A stretch of DNA of 64,000 nt from Acuticoccus sp051016205. Its GTDB lineage: Bacteria; Pseudomonadota; Alphaproteobacteria; Rhizobiales; Amorphaceae. The stretch spans positions 4,030,001 to 4,094,000 of the forward strand of contig CP136534.1 of NCBI GenBank assembly GCA_051016205.1. The letters run 5' to 3'. Below are positions 36,945 through 45,688 of this stretch, in pieces. Each line of letters opens with the position of its first letter. The first letter of the stretch is position 1. The notes under the pieces were generated by a model. The model was not told the origin of the DNA. It saw only the letters and a list, made by a program, of their open reading frames with translations, and ran no database searches. Both the position numbers and the translations under genes were made by a program.

Positions 36945-38128
36945 GACCCATCCAATACATTGCGGCGGACCGCCCGGACAATCAGCGTGGCGGTGACATC
37001 CTCATTCGCCTCACCGCGCAGCATGGCCCTGACGGCTTCGGAGACGGTGTCGGCAACGTCCAAATACGCAGTGCGGAATTGCTTGACGGGCACCCCCACC
37101 AGCTGGGCAAGGCGCGCCGCCACAAGGTCAAACACGGGGCTTGCCGCCAGCACATCGGCGTCTTCGTAAAGGCTGGTGATGGTGGGGGCGAGCCCATACT
37201 CCATGGCAGCGTCGCGCTGCGCCTCTGTGGTCACAAGCGCTTTTGCCAAGGCGCGCGCACTCTCCTGGTTGGAGGAGGCGCGGGTGACGCCAACGTACCA
37301 GACCGAGGCAAGGGTCTGGACCTCCACCCCCTCTTCTACCTCGGTGGGCAGGATGGTGGCGGCCACCATTGCCTCCTCAGTGCCTTCCACGGAAATACCG
37401 TTGACGGTGGAGGGGGCAATCAGCGCTGCCGCCCGCCCCTCGGTAAAGGAGGTGACGGCTTGATCGGTGGTGGTGGCGGCAATGCCTGAGGACGTGACCG
37501 TTCCCACAGCCTCGTTCATGGCCTGTAGGGCAAAGCGCAGCGCCGACACATCGTCCAGCTCCTGCGTGCCGAAACTTTGCAACCAGTCCAGGATGAAGGG
37601 AAACAACACAGGGTCGCCGCCGCCGAAGGCAAGGCCAGACGGTTTGTCGTCGCCGATGGACAACAAGCTTTCGCGCAGCGCCAGCCAACGCTGAGGCAAA
37701 TCGTCCAACAAGTCGGCACGCACATAAAGGACGTTGATGGCAAGGTGCTGAGGCCAACCCACTGTGCGCGAGCGCCAGACGCCGCCTTCAAGGGTGGCGG
37801 GGACGAACCGCTCAGGATCGTCGGGCGGCCCAAGGTCCTCAAGGTCGTTGGCGATGGCAGGCAGCCACGTCGCCGGGAACTGCACCACGTCAAGTCGCGG
37901 GCTGCCGACAGAGAAAAGGTTGGCGTACTGGGCAAGCCCTTCGCGGCCTGAGGGATTGGCCGAGACGACGCGAACCTCATGCTCAGTTGCCGCCGAGAAG
38001 GCAATGGCGGCCTCACGGCAGGCCTCCACGGCATCGCCCACATCAAGGCACACAAGCGTAAGGCGATCGGCGTGCACTGGCACGGCCCCGATCACAGCCA
38101 ACACAAGGATCAACACTACACGGCGCAC
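36941..38128 (-). CDS. Extracellular solute-binding protein, family 1-like
   Basis: A 395-residue exported protein with a signal peptide ending near VHA. Its layout is that of sugar-binding proteins: an N-terminal strand LTLVCLDVGDAVEACREAA, LDVVQFPATWLPAIANDLEDL, GWPQHLAINVLYVRADLLDD, then a C-terminal lobe with VWYVGVTRASSNQESARALA. It is diverged, so the ligand is uncertain. No permease genes are present, which is unusual for this family. It is the first gene of a two-gene unit, divergent by 173 bp from the MscS-type gene. Confidence 0.8.
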   Translation of the reverse strand: MRRVVLILVLAVIGAVPVHADRLTLVCLDVGDAVEACREAAIAFSAATEHEVRVVSANPSGREGLAQYANLFSVGSPRLDVVQFPATWLPAIANDLEDLGPPDDPERFVPATLEGGVWRSRTVGWPQHLAINVLYVRADLLDDLPQRWLALRESLLSIGDDKPSGLAFGGGDPVLFPFILDWLQSFGTQELDDVSALRFALQAMNEAVGTVTSSGIAATTTDQAVTSFTEGRAAALIAPSTVNGISVEGTEEAMVAATILPTEVEEGVEVQTLASVWYVGVTRASSNQESARALAKALVTTEAQRDAAMEYGLAPTITSLYEDADVLAASPVFDLVAARLAQLVGVPVKQFRTAYLDVADTVSEAVRAMLRGEANEDVTATLIVRAVRRNVLDGS

Positions 38129-38301
38129 GCCACGACCCCTTCAACATCTGAACGCGACCGCAGCGCCTTGTTCAACCCGCGCCGCCCCCCTGGCGCGCCT
38201 GGCTGCAGTTGTGCGTTGTCGCGAACCGTCATAGACCCGCGCCGGCAGCGACCACAAGACGGAGTTTGCGGTCGCACGGTTCACCAGAAGGCCCGGCAGT
38301 G

Positions 38302-41300
38302 ATGGTCCCCCTATTGTCCTACCCGAAAGAGCGCTCGCGGCGTCGATCCGCCAACGCTCTGCGGCGCGCGGTCGGCCGTATCGTCGCGCTCTGGACAGCC
38401 CTTGTGGTGGCTTCTTTGCTGGGATTGGCCGCTGCCAACGCCCAGTCACTGGATCTTGAACAGCTAAAGACGCGGGTGGACTCCCTCACCTCGGCCATCG
38501 GTGACCTCGACCTTGCCATCCAAAGCCGGCGACAGGAGAACGCTTTCATCGCGAACGGGCTTGCCTCGTTCGGCTCAAACGCTCCCGTCACCCTCGAGCG
38601 GCTTCGCCAGGCCCAGTTCGAGACCAACATTGCCCGCAGTCGCCTGTCCACGCTCGCCCTGAGGCGGGTGGAGCATCAAAACCGTCTTGCGGCCACCAAC
38701 GCTGCCATTGTCGATGCATCGGCCAATCTGTCGCGGGCCGACCGCAACGTCTTGTCCTCGGTCGTCATCGAGGCGGCGGTGGACTGGTACGGCCAGATCC
38801 GCACCCGCCAGGCAGAGGTCATCCAAAGGCTGATCAGTTATGAGGCGCTGACCGCCGACTATCTCAGTCTGCGGCGCGAGCAGCTCGCCATTCTCCAAGG
38901 GATGATCGAGCTTGAGCATCTGGAAGGCATCGGTGACGGCCCGCAAATGGCCATTATCGACCGCCTGAGGGTGTTGGTGGACCGCCTCGCCGCAACTGGC
39001 GTTACCCTCTCCAATGAGGCCGATACCTTACAAGAGGAAGGGGACGCGGCCAGACAAAGGCGCAACCTCCTGCGGTTGCGGGCCGATGAAATCCTGCTTC
39101 GCTCCACAGCGCGCCTTGCCGATATTGTGATTGTGGAGGCAAAAGCCACCACCGCCGCCGTCCGCCGCCTTGTGGAGGAGCCGTCCATCCCCACAAGGCT
39201 GTTCGATGATGCTTTGGACGAGCTTGAGCGCCTGTCAGCCATCTTGTCGGCGCGCATTGCCACCATTGCCACCAACCGCGAGGCCATCGAATCGCTCTCC
39301 ATGGTGCCTGGCGTCAACGCAGATGGCGGCGTTGCAGCATCGATCCTGCAGTCTCGCATTGGTGGGCTTGAGGTGCTGCTTGGCGTCCAGGAGCGTGAGA
39401 TCGCCACCCTTCAGGAAGAGATTGCCTCTACAAGCTCGGCCCTTGCCGATGAGCGGGCGGTGCGCGTCACCACCACGCTGACACGGCGGGAGACCGCACG
39501 GCTTGACCGCGCCACCCGCAGGCGCATCGCAACGGAGCTTTGGGAGCTTCCGGGCGAACTGCGTAGCGTTTTCGAGCGGCGCATGACGGAGGTGGGCACC
39601 GCCGCAAAGGTGGCCGGCCCGCAGACCATTGCCTACTTCGCCTCCGCCATCCTCATCTTCCTCGCCCTGACCATCTACCTGCGGCAAATCCTCCTGAAGC
39701 GCTTCGTCGCCGCCCAAGCCACCAGAGCCACAGAGATCCCTGTGGAGGTCTTGAGGCGCAACCTTTTCTGGCTGTTCCCCGTGGGGTTCGTGTGGATCTT
39801 CACCCTTTTTGTGGGTGTCCCGCGCGACACCGCCGTTGCCTTCATGACCTTGTGCGTGGTGCCAGCGGCAGGCGCTTTCCTGCGCGACCTCACACAGGTG
39901 ATCGTCTCGCGCCGCGCCCACGGCACCACCAACCGCATGGCCCGCATCACCACCCATGCGACAGAGATCGCTCTCGTCCTGGTTGCGGCGGTGGTACTCG
40001 TCTACCTCCTGCTTGGCGAGGTGCCTCTGCTTCCTTCCACGGAAGCTGCCATCAATCGCCTCGCCTACTCGGTGTTCGTGCTGGGCGGGCTGCCGATGCT
40101 TTTGTTCATCTTCGTGTTCGCCGATTCTGATGGCGGGCGGCGCAGCGCCTTGCGCCGTGGTGTGGCAGCACTTCTGTCCCTCGTCCCACCCGTTGCGTTG
40201 ATTGCCACTGGCGCGGTGGGCCTTGCCGGCTACACCCAGCTTGCCGCCTTGCTGCTGGAAGATCTTGCGATCGCCATTGCCCTTGCGGCCTCCCTCGCCC
40301 TGGCGCTCGGCATCTTGCATGACGTTGTGGAAGGGGTGGCAACGCGCCTTCGCAACCGCGACCCTGCTCGCGCCTATTTTGTACGCCAGAACGTCCTGAA
40401 GCCGCTCTACCACATCGGTCAGGTGATCCTCGTCATCGTGGCGCTCGTGGTGGCCGCGGAGATTTTCGACTGGTCACGCCAGACGCCGGGCATCCGTCAG
40501 GTGCTTGAGGTCTGGAACATGACACTGTTCTCCGTCGGCACCGCCAACTACAGCATCGGCAGCGTGGTCCTTGCCGCAGCCGCGCTCGCCTTCGTGTTCT
40601 GGATTGCAGCCTGGTCGAGGCGCATTGCCTACTCCGTCGTTCTGCGCCGGCTGAAAGACATTGGCATCCGCCAGAGCCTTTCGGTGTTTGCCCAGTACGT
40701 GGTGATTGTTGTGGGTGTCCTGCTGACGCTCTCCATCATCGGATTTGATGTGACGACCCTCACCGTGTTTGCGGCCTCGCTGGGCGTTGGCATCGGCTTT
40801 GGCCTTCAGAACGTCGTCAACAACTTCATCTCGGGCCTCCTCCTCCTGGTGGAGCGGCCGTTGCGCCTCGGCGACATTGTGACGGTGGCAGGAAGCAGCG
40901 GCACCGTGGAGCAGATCGGCATTCGCTCTATGAGGATGCGCACATTCGATGAGTATGACCTCATCGTCCCGAACTCTGCCCTGGTGTCGGACACCTTCAC
41001 GAACTGGACGCGCTCCAACTCCGTCATCAGAGTGCTGAAAACCATCGGAATTTCCTACGATGACGACCCCGACGAGGCGATCGCCATCATCTTGGACATC
41101 TTGCATGCGCACCCAGGCATCGTGCGCAACCCGGCCCCGATGGTGACGGCGGACGAGTTTGGCGATTCGTCCATCAACTTGCGCGTTTGCTGGTACTTTG
41201 ACCTGAGGGGTCCCATCAGCGGGTTCGTCATCCGCAGCCAGGTGCTCGCAAGCGTTTGGCACGCCTTCCGTCAGGCCGGAATCAGCATCCCCTTCCCCCA

Positions 41301-41454
41301 GCGCGACATTCACATGGTGCCGGTCACCAAGGAGGAAGTGCTCGTGGGTCCGCCCCAGCCGCGCAAGACACCCACCATCGAACAAGGCCATGGGCCAGAC
41401 GGCGACCATTCGGGCGATGCCATCGAGATGGCCGAAGGCGGCAAGGACGGCTAG
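38302..41454 (+). CDS. Large MscS-family mechanosensitive channel
   Basis: A protein of about 1050 residues. A signal peptide or first helix (about 20-45) precedes a periplasmic coiled-coil domain of the DUF3772 kind (about 50-425). Several membrane helices follow (about 435-790). The MscS core begins with the pore helix (GVGIGFGLQNVVNNFISGLL near 830) and continues with the beta domain (VERPLRLGDIVTVAGSSGTV and IVPNSALVSDTFTNWT). It should release solutes on hypo-osmotic shock. I chose the ATG at 38302, which is preceded by AGAAGG; a TTG at 38209 only extends a basic leader. The pairing with two binding-protein genes is notable. Confidence 0.9.
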   Translation: MVPLLSYPKERSRRRSANALRRAVGRIVALWTALVVASLLGLAAANAQSLDLEQLKTRVDSLTSAIGDLDLAIQSRRQENAFIANGLASFGSNAPVTLERLRQAQFETNIARSRLSTLALRRVEHQNRLAATNAAIVDASANLSRADRNVLSSVVIEAAVDWYGQIRTRQAEVIQRLISYEALTADYLSLRREQLAILQGMIELEHLEGIGDGPQMAIIDRLRVLVDRLAATGVTLSNEADTLQEEGDAARQRRNLLRLRADEILLRSTARLADIVIVEAKATTAAVRRLVEEPSIPTRLFDDALDELERLSAILSARIATIATNREAIESLSMVPGVNADGGVAASILQSRIGGLEVLLGVQEREIATLQEEIASTSSALADERAVRVTTTLTRRETARLDRATRRRIATELWELPGELRSVFERRMTEVGTAAKVAGPQTIAYFASAILIFLALTIYLRQILLKRFVAAQATRATEIPVEVLRRNLFWLFPVGFVWIFTLFVGVPRDTAVAFMTLCVVPAAGAFLRDLTQVIVSRRAHGTTNRMARITTHATEIALVLVAAVVLVYLLLGEVPLLPSTEAAINRLAYSVFVLGGLPMLLFIFVFADSDGGRRSALRRGVAALLSLVPPVALIATGAVGLAGYTQLAALLLEDLAIAIALAASLALALGILHDVVEGVATRLRNRDPARAYFVRQNVLKPLYHIGQVILVIVALVVAAEIFDWSRQTPGIRQVLEVWNMTLFSVGTANYSIGSVVLAAAALAFVFWIAAWSRRIAYSVVLRRLKDIGIRQSLSVFAQYVVIVVGVLLTLSIIGFDVTTLTVFAASLGVGIGFGLQNVVNNFISGLLLLVERPLRLGDIVTVAGSSGTVEQIGIRSMRMRTFDEYDLIVPNSALVSDTFTNWTRSNSVIRVLKTIGISYDDDPDEAIAIILDILHAHPGIVRNPAPMVTADEFGDSSINLRVCWYFDLRGPISGFVIRSQVLASVWHAFRQAGISIPFPQRDIHMVPVTKEEVLVGPPQPRKTPTIEQGHGPDGDHSGDAIEMAEGGKDG

Positions 41455-41581
41455 AATTTCCTGCGGCCACACGGATGCAGAAGAGATGCTCTCGTTCTTT
41501 GTATGCGGGCGGTTTTCCGACGGCCCGATGGTTCTACCGGACCGCAAGCCGCTCCGGCACCACGTTCGGTCGATGTGCAAC

Positions 41582-41608
41582 AAAAAAGCCGCCCCGAAAG
41601 GGCGGCTC
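41582..41608 (-). terminator. Rho-independent terminator of the HiPIP gene
   Basis: A perfect 8-bp stem (41587-41594 with 41600-41607) with a 5-base loop, followed on the minus strand by a run of T. It lies 36 bases after the HiPIP stop. Confidence 0.85.
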
Positions 41609-41643
41609 TTGATGGGCGCTTTGCGCGCAATGGACGATGCGGT

Positions 41644-41919
41644 CTAGCCTGCAGGCGCCCAGATGGCGCACCAAGCCTGGGGCGCAATGTCACCTTTGAC
41701 CATCTGGCACTTGCCCATGGCCTCAGCGGTTTCGCCAGGCACCCAGAAGCCGCAATTGTCGCAACGCTGATCGTCCTTGGGCTCTTCCTGATAGGCGACG
41801 GCCGACTTTTCCAGCGATTGCGCCTGCGCCCTGCCGGCAATGGCAACGCCGGCTGTCACAGCCACACCGGCACCGAGGAACTGGCGGCGCGACAGGCGAT
41901 CAATGAGGGTCTTGGACAT
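41644..41919 (-). CDS. High-potential iron-sulfur protein (HiPIP)
   Basis: A 91-residue precursor with a Tat signal peptide (RRQFLGAGVAVTAGVAIA, ending at AQA). The mature part is about 58 residues. Four Cys of the HiPIP pattern are present (CDNC, GKC and AWC) and ligate one 4Fe-4S cluster. In purple bacteria HiPIP donates electrons to the reaction-centre cytochrome. The start at 41919 follows GGAG at good spacing. The gene is divergent from bchG across an AT-rich promoter block, so light- or oxygen-linked regulation is plausible. Confidence 0.9.
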   Translation of the reverse strand: MSKTLIDRLSRRQFLGAGVAVTAGVAIAGRAQAQSLEKSAVAYQEEPKDDQRCDNCGFWVPGETAEAMGKCQMVKGDIAPQAWCAIWAPAG

Positions 41920-41967
41920 CAAGGTCTCCGTTGTCTCGGACGCGGCGCTGGAACGGCGCCGACTGTC

Positions 41968-41992
41968 ATTAGAATAACTATAATAATGATTG
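41968..41992. promoter_or_regulatory. AT-rich divergent promoter block between HiPIP and bchG
   Basis: A short AT island in GC-rich DNA. It contains TATAAT at 41979-41984 reading towards bchG and TATAGT-like hexamers reading towards the HiPIP gene about 55 bp upstream of its ATG. No good -35 box is visible on the plus strand. Transcription starts are not mapped. Confidence 0.5.
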
Positions 41993-42175
41993 GTTCCGAA
42001 GACCAGGCTTTTCCTGGGTGCCAAAAACTGTCGCAGGCCCAGACCAAGCCACGCGCATGCCCAGTTTCAAATGGCTCAAAAACGCATTTGCACCCTCCTT
42101 TTCCACGGCCAAGGCAAAACGTCTCTCGGTGCGAAAGGGGTCTCGACCACGGCAGTTCAACGGGTTAGGTTCAAG

Positions 42176-42219
42176 TGTCAGCCGGAGTTGACGCTTGTGA
42201 GTGTCTTGGATTCAGGACA
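42176..42219. promoter_or_regulatory. Two PpsR/CrtJ-like operator half-palindromes, 8 bp apart
   Basis: The PpsR/CrtJ target is TGT-N12-ACA, often in pairs about 8 bp apart. A perfect match lies at 42202-42219 and a five-of-six match (TGT-N12-ACG) at 42176-42193, exactly 8 bp upstream. They overlap the proposed bchG start at 42197, which is unusual and leaves either the start or the operator role uncertain. Confidence 0.5.
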
Positions 42220-43099
42220 AAGGGTCCCACGACCCGCTGTCGTTCTTGAACTGTTGAAGCCGATCACGTGGTTTGCCCCCATGTGGGCGTTTGCCTGCGG
42301 CGTGGTGTCGTCCGGCCAACCTGTGGATGTGACGCTCTTGCTGGTGGGCCTTGTGCTGACAGGCCCCTTGGTGTGCGCAGCAAGCCAGGCGGTAAACGAC
42401 TGGTACGACCGCCATGTGGACGCCATCAACGAGCCCCACAGACCCATCCCCTCAGGCCGCCTCCCCGGTCGCTGGGGGCTTTATGTGGCCTTTGCGTGGA
42501 CGGGCCTCTCGCTCGTGGTCGCAACACTGCTGGGAACGTGGGGGTTCATTGCCACCGTCATCGGGCTGATCCTTGCCTGGATCTACAGCATGCCGCCCAT
42601 CCGCCTTAAGAAAGACGGCTGGTGGGGCAATGCCGCCGTCGGTGCCTGTTATGAGGGCCTCCCCTGGTTCACAGGGGCTGCGGTGATGCTGGGCACCCTC
42701 CCCGACCACCGCATCATCCTTCTGGCCGTCCTTTACAGTGTCGGCGCCCACGGAATCATGACCCTCAACGATTTCAAATCCATCGAAGGCGACCGCGCGC
42801 TCGGCCTGCGCTCCATCCCCGCGCGACTTGGGGCCCGTCCCGCGGCCATCCTCGCCTGTGTGGTGATGGCCGTCTCCCAAGCGGTGGTGATCGGGCTGCT
42901 GTTTTATTGGTCGATGCCCATCGTGGGGTCCATCGTGACGGCGCTTTTGGTGGCCCAGCTGGTCCTCATGCGTCCGCTCATCAAAACCCCTAAGGAGCGG
43001 GCGGCCTGGTACAACGCCACAGGCACCACCCTTTACGTGGCGGGGATGATGGTCTCTGCCGTCGGCCTCAACCTTTCCGCACCGGCAGCTGGCGCATGA
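42197..43099 (+). CDS. bchG: Bacteriochlorophyll synthase (geranylgeranyl/phytyl transferase)
   Basis: A protein of about 300 residues of the UbiA prenyltransferase superfamily. It esterifies bacteriochlorophyllide with a C20 prenyl chain in the inner membrane. Landmarks are LLKPITWFAPMWAFACG, the catalytic Asp motif NDWYDRHVDAINEPHRPIPS, YEGLPWFTGAAVM and HGIMTLNDFKSIEGDR, all typical of BchG. The N-terminus is uncertain. I chose the GTG at 42197, which gives an MSV- start like known BchG proteins and has GGAG 9 bp upstream, although the open frame begins at 41990. The stop overlaps the next start (ATGA). Confidence 0.9.
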   Translation: MSVLDSGQRVPRPAVVLELLKPITWFAPMWAFACGVVSSGQPVDVTLLLVGLVLTGPLVCAASQAVNDWYDRHVDAINEPHRPIPSGRLPGRWGLYVAFAWTGLSLVVATLLGTWGFIATVIGLILAWIYSMPPIRLKKDGWWGNAAVGACYEGLPWFTGAAVMLGTLPDHRIILLAVLYSVGAHGIMTLNDFKSIEGDRALGLRSIPARLGARPAAILACVVMAVSQAVVIGLLFYWSMPIVGSIVTALLVAQLVLMRPLIKTPKERAAWYNATGTTLYVAGMMVSAVGLNLSAPAAGA

Positions 43100-44415
43100 G
43101 CGACAAGGGTGCCTTCCGCGAATGGGTGTCGATCATCCGTTTTGGGATCGTGCAGGCCTCGATCGTGTCCATCACGGTGCTTCCCATCAGCACCATTCCG
43201 CGGTTGATGATCAAGGAGTTGTCGCTTCTTGCCATCGCGCCGGGGATCTTGATTGGCGCCTACTACGTGGCGCAGGGCTCGCGCCTGCCCTTCGGCTATC
43301 GCGCCGACGTGCTGGGGCGTCGCACGCCTTGGATCATCGGCGGCCACATTGTCCTTGCCATTGCAGGCGTCCTCACCTGTCTGTCGGTCTGGCTGATGTC
43401 GCTGGACGTTGTGCTTGGCTATGTGGCGGCCATGCTCTCCTTTGCCCTTGTGGGCATTGGCGTCGGGGCGGCGGGCACCACGCTGTTTGCGCTCATCGCC
43501 ACCACCGTCCACCCCGTGCGAAGGGCCCCTGCCGCAACGGTGGTGTGGCTATTGATGATCGCAGGACTTGCCTTCACCGCGGGGATGGCGGGCGCGGCAC
43601 TGGAGCCGTTCTCCTATGCGCGGCTGGTGGAGGTTGCCATCACGGTGTCGCTCATCGCCGTCATCGTCAGCACCGTCGGCCTTTGGGGGATTGAGGCGAG
43701 ACTTTCAGACCCCCACCCGCCAGAGGCGAAGGCCGACCGGTCCTGGGCTGCCATGCGGCGCGCCATCGACGAGATCTGGCACGAGCCTGCGGCGCGCACG
43801 CTGACCATCTTCATCTTCGCGTCGATGTTTGCCTTCAACATGCAGGAGTTGGTGCTGGAGCCCTTCAGCGCTGCCGTCTACGGCTACAGCGTTGCTGAAT
43901 CCACCACGCTCGGCTCCTTCCACCGCTCAGGCATCTTGATCGGCCTCATCATCGCAGCCGTCAGCGGCAGCCTCCTCAAGAGCCGGCCGCAGACCGTGGT
44001 CGCTCTTGCCATTGGCGGGTGCGCATCCTCGGCGGCCCTCTTGATCGCCATTGCGTTGAGCGGCTTTGTGGCGCCGGCCTGGCCGTTGCAGCCCACCATT
44101 GCCGTCTACGGCATTTCCAATGGCGTGTTCGCAGGTGCTGCCGTTGCGTCCATCTTCTCCCTCGCCTCCGTCGGGCGCGAGCGGCGGGAGGGGACGCGCA
44201 TGGGCCTTTTCGGCTTGGCCCAGGCGGCAGGATTTGGACTTGGCATGTTGTCGGGCGCCATCGGCCTAGACCTTGCCCGCGCCTCCCTCGGGGAGGTCAG
44301 CGCCTATGCCACCGTTTTCTTTGTCGAAGCGGCCGTCTTCCTTTTGGCGGCCACCCTTGCCCTGAAACTCTCCCGTGCGCCGGCGCTCAATGCCCCTGCG
44401 CCAATGACCGCGTGA
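43096..44415 (+). CDS. PucC/BCH2-family carrier protein
   Basis: A 439-residue membrane protein with about twelve helices of the major-facilitator-related PucC/LhaA family, whose members assist assembly of light-harvesting complexes or handle bacteriochlorophyll. Landmarks are the N-terminal stretch RFGIVQASIVSITVLPISTI, NRVMIKEL-like IPRLMIKELSLLAIAPG and GYRADVLGRRTPWIIGG. Between bchG and bchP it corresponds to the gene often called bch2 or orf428. The start overlaps bchG by 4 bp, and bchP follows after 9 bp. Confidence 0.9.
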   Translation: MSDKGAFREWVSIIRFGIVQASIVSITVLPISTIPRLMIKELSLLAIAPGILIGAYYVAQGSRLPFGYRADVLGRRTPWIIGGHIVLAIAGVLTCLSVWLMSLDVVLGYVAAMLSFALVGIGVGAAGTTLFALIATTVHPVRRAPAATVVWLLMIAGLAFTAGMAGAALEPFSYARLVEVAITVSLIAVIVSTVGLWGIEARLSDPHPPEAKADRSWAAMRRAIDEIWHEPAARTLTIFIFASMFAFNMQELVLEPFSAAVYGYSVAESTTLGSFHRSGILIGLIIAAVSGSLLKSRPQTVVALAIGGCASSAALLIAIALSGFVAPAWPLQPTIAVYGISNGVFAGAAVASIFSLASVGRERREGTRMGLFGLAQAAGFGLGMLSGAIGLDLARASLGEVSAYATVFFVEAAVFLLAATLALKLSRAPALNAPAPMTA

Positions 44416-44424
44416 GGCTTTAAC

Positions 44425-45624
44425 ATGACCGAGCAGTCGTTCGATGTGGTGGTTGTGGGCGGCGGCCCTGCTGGGGCCACCGCTGCCCACAAGCTGGCAA
44501 CTGAAGGCCACAGCGTTCTGTTGTTGGACAAGGCGGGCCGGATCAAACCGTGCGGTGGCGCCATTCCGCCCCGCCTGATCAAGGACTTTGCCATTCCAGA
44601 CAGTCTCCTGTGCGCCAAGGTGACCTGCGCGCGGATGATTTCCCCCACCGACCGCAAGGTGGACATCCCCATCGAGAATGGCTTCGTCGGCATGGTGAAC
44701 CGGGAAGAGTTCGACGAGTTCTTGCGCGTCAGAGCCGCTGAGGCAGGCGCAACCCGCGAAACCGGCTCGTTCCTATCCGTCGACCGCGAAGACGGCATGC
44801 CCCTGGTGCGCTACCGCACAAAGGCCGGGGAAACGGCCGTCAAGGCACGCATGGTCATCGGCGCTGACGGCGCACGCTCCGCCGTTGCCAAACAGACCTT
44901 GAAGCGCGGCATGACCAAGTCCGTCTTCGCCTACCACGAGATCGTCAAGGCCCCCGAAGACGGCGCGAACTACGACGCCAAGCGCTGCGAGGTCTACTAC
45001 AAGGGCCGCCTGTCGCCCGACTTTTATGCCTGGGTCTTCCCCCATGGCAAAACCGCAAGCATCGGCGTCGGCTCTGCCCACAAGGGCTTTTCGCTGCGCC
45101 AGGCGGTGCGCGAGCTTCGCGATGACCAACACCTTGGCGATGTGGAGACGGTGCGCACAGAAGGCGCTCCCATCCCTCTGAAGCCCTTGAAGAAGTGGGA
45201 CAACGGCCAAGACGTCATCGTCGTGGGGGATGCAGCGGGCGTTGTCGCGCCTTGCTCAGGCGAGGGCATCTACTACGCCATGGCAAGCGCCGACATGGCA
45301 GCCGACTGCGTCAGCGAAGCCCTTGTCACGGGCAAGTCAAAAGCGCTCGCAACGGCCCGCAAGCGCTTCATGAAGGCCCACGGCAGGGTGTTCCTATCGC
45401 TCGGCGTGCTCCAGTGGTTCTGGTACCAGAACGACAAGCGCCGCGAGCGGTTCGTGACCATGTGCGCCGACAAGGACGTGCAGCAGCTCACCTTCGATGC
45501 ATACATGAACAAGGAGCTGGTGCGCCGCAAGAAGGTGGCGCACATGAAGGTGGCCATGAAGGACTTGGCGCATCTCCTGCGCATCGTGCGCCCCGTCAAG
45601 CCGGGAACGGAAGCCACCAGCTAG
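44425..45624 (+). CDS. bchP: Geranylgeranyl reductase of bacteriochlorophyll synthesis
   Basis: A 399-residue flavoprotein that reduces the geranylgeranyl side chain of bacteriochlorophyll to phytyl. The FAD-binding opening VVVGGGPAGATAAHKLA is followed by CGGAIPPRLIKDF, ADGARSAVAKQTLKRG, DFYAWVFPHGKTASIGVGS and the second nucleotide-binding region VGDAAGVVAPCSGEGIYYAM, as in known BchP. A GAGG ribosome site precedes the ATG. It ends the bchG-pucC-bchP unit, and no other bacteriochlorophyll genes are within the window. Confidence 0.93.
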   Translation: MTEQSFDVVVVGGGPAGATAAHKLATEGHSVLLLDKAGRIKPCGGAIPPRLIKDFAIPDSLLCAKVTCARMISPTDRKVDIPIENGFVGMVNREEFDEFLRVRAAEAGATRETGSFLSVDREDGMPLVRYRTKAGETAVKARMVIGADGARSAVAKQTLKRGMTKSVFAYHEIVKAPEDGANYDAKRCEVYYKGRLSPDFYAWVFPHGKTASIGVGSAHKGFSLRQAVRELRDDQHLGDVETVRTEGAPIPLKPLKKWDNGQDVIVVGDAAGVVAPCSGEGIYYAMASADMAADCVSEALVTGKSKALATARKRFMKAHGRVFLSLGVLQWFWYQNDKRRERFVTMCADKDVQQLTFDAYMNKELVRRKKVAHMKVAMKDLAHLLRIVRPVKPGTEATS

Positions 45625-45688
45625 AGCAGTTCCGCATCCACTTGGACGCAGAATTTTCACGGCGGGCGTCCCCTCGCGCCCTCCCCGC

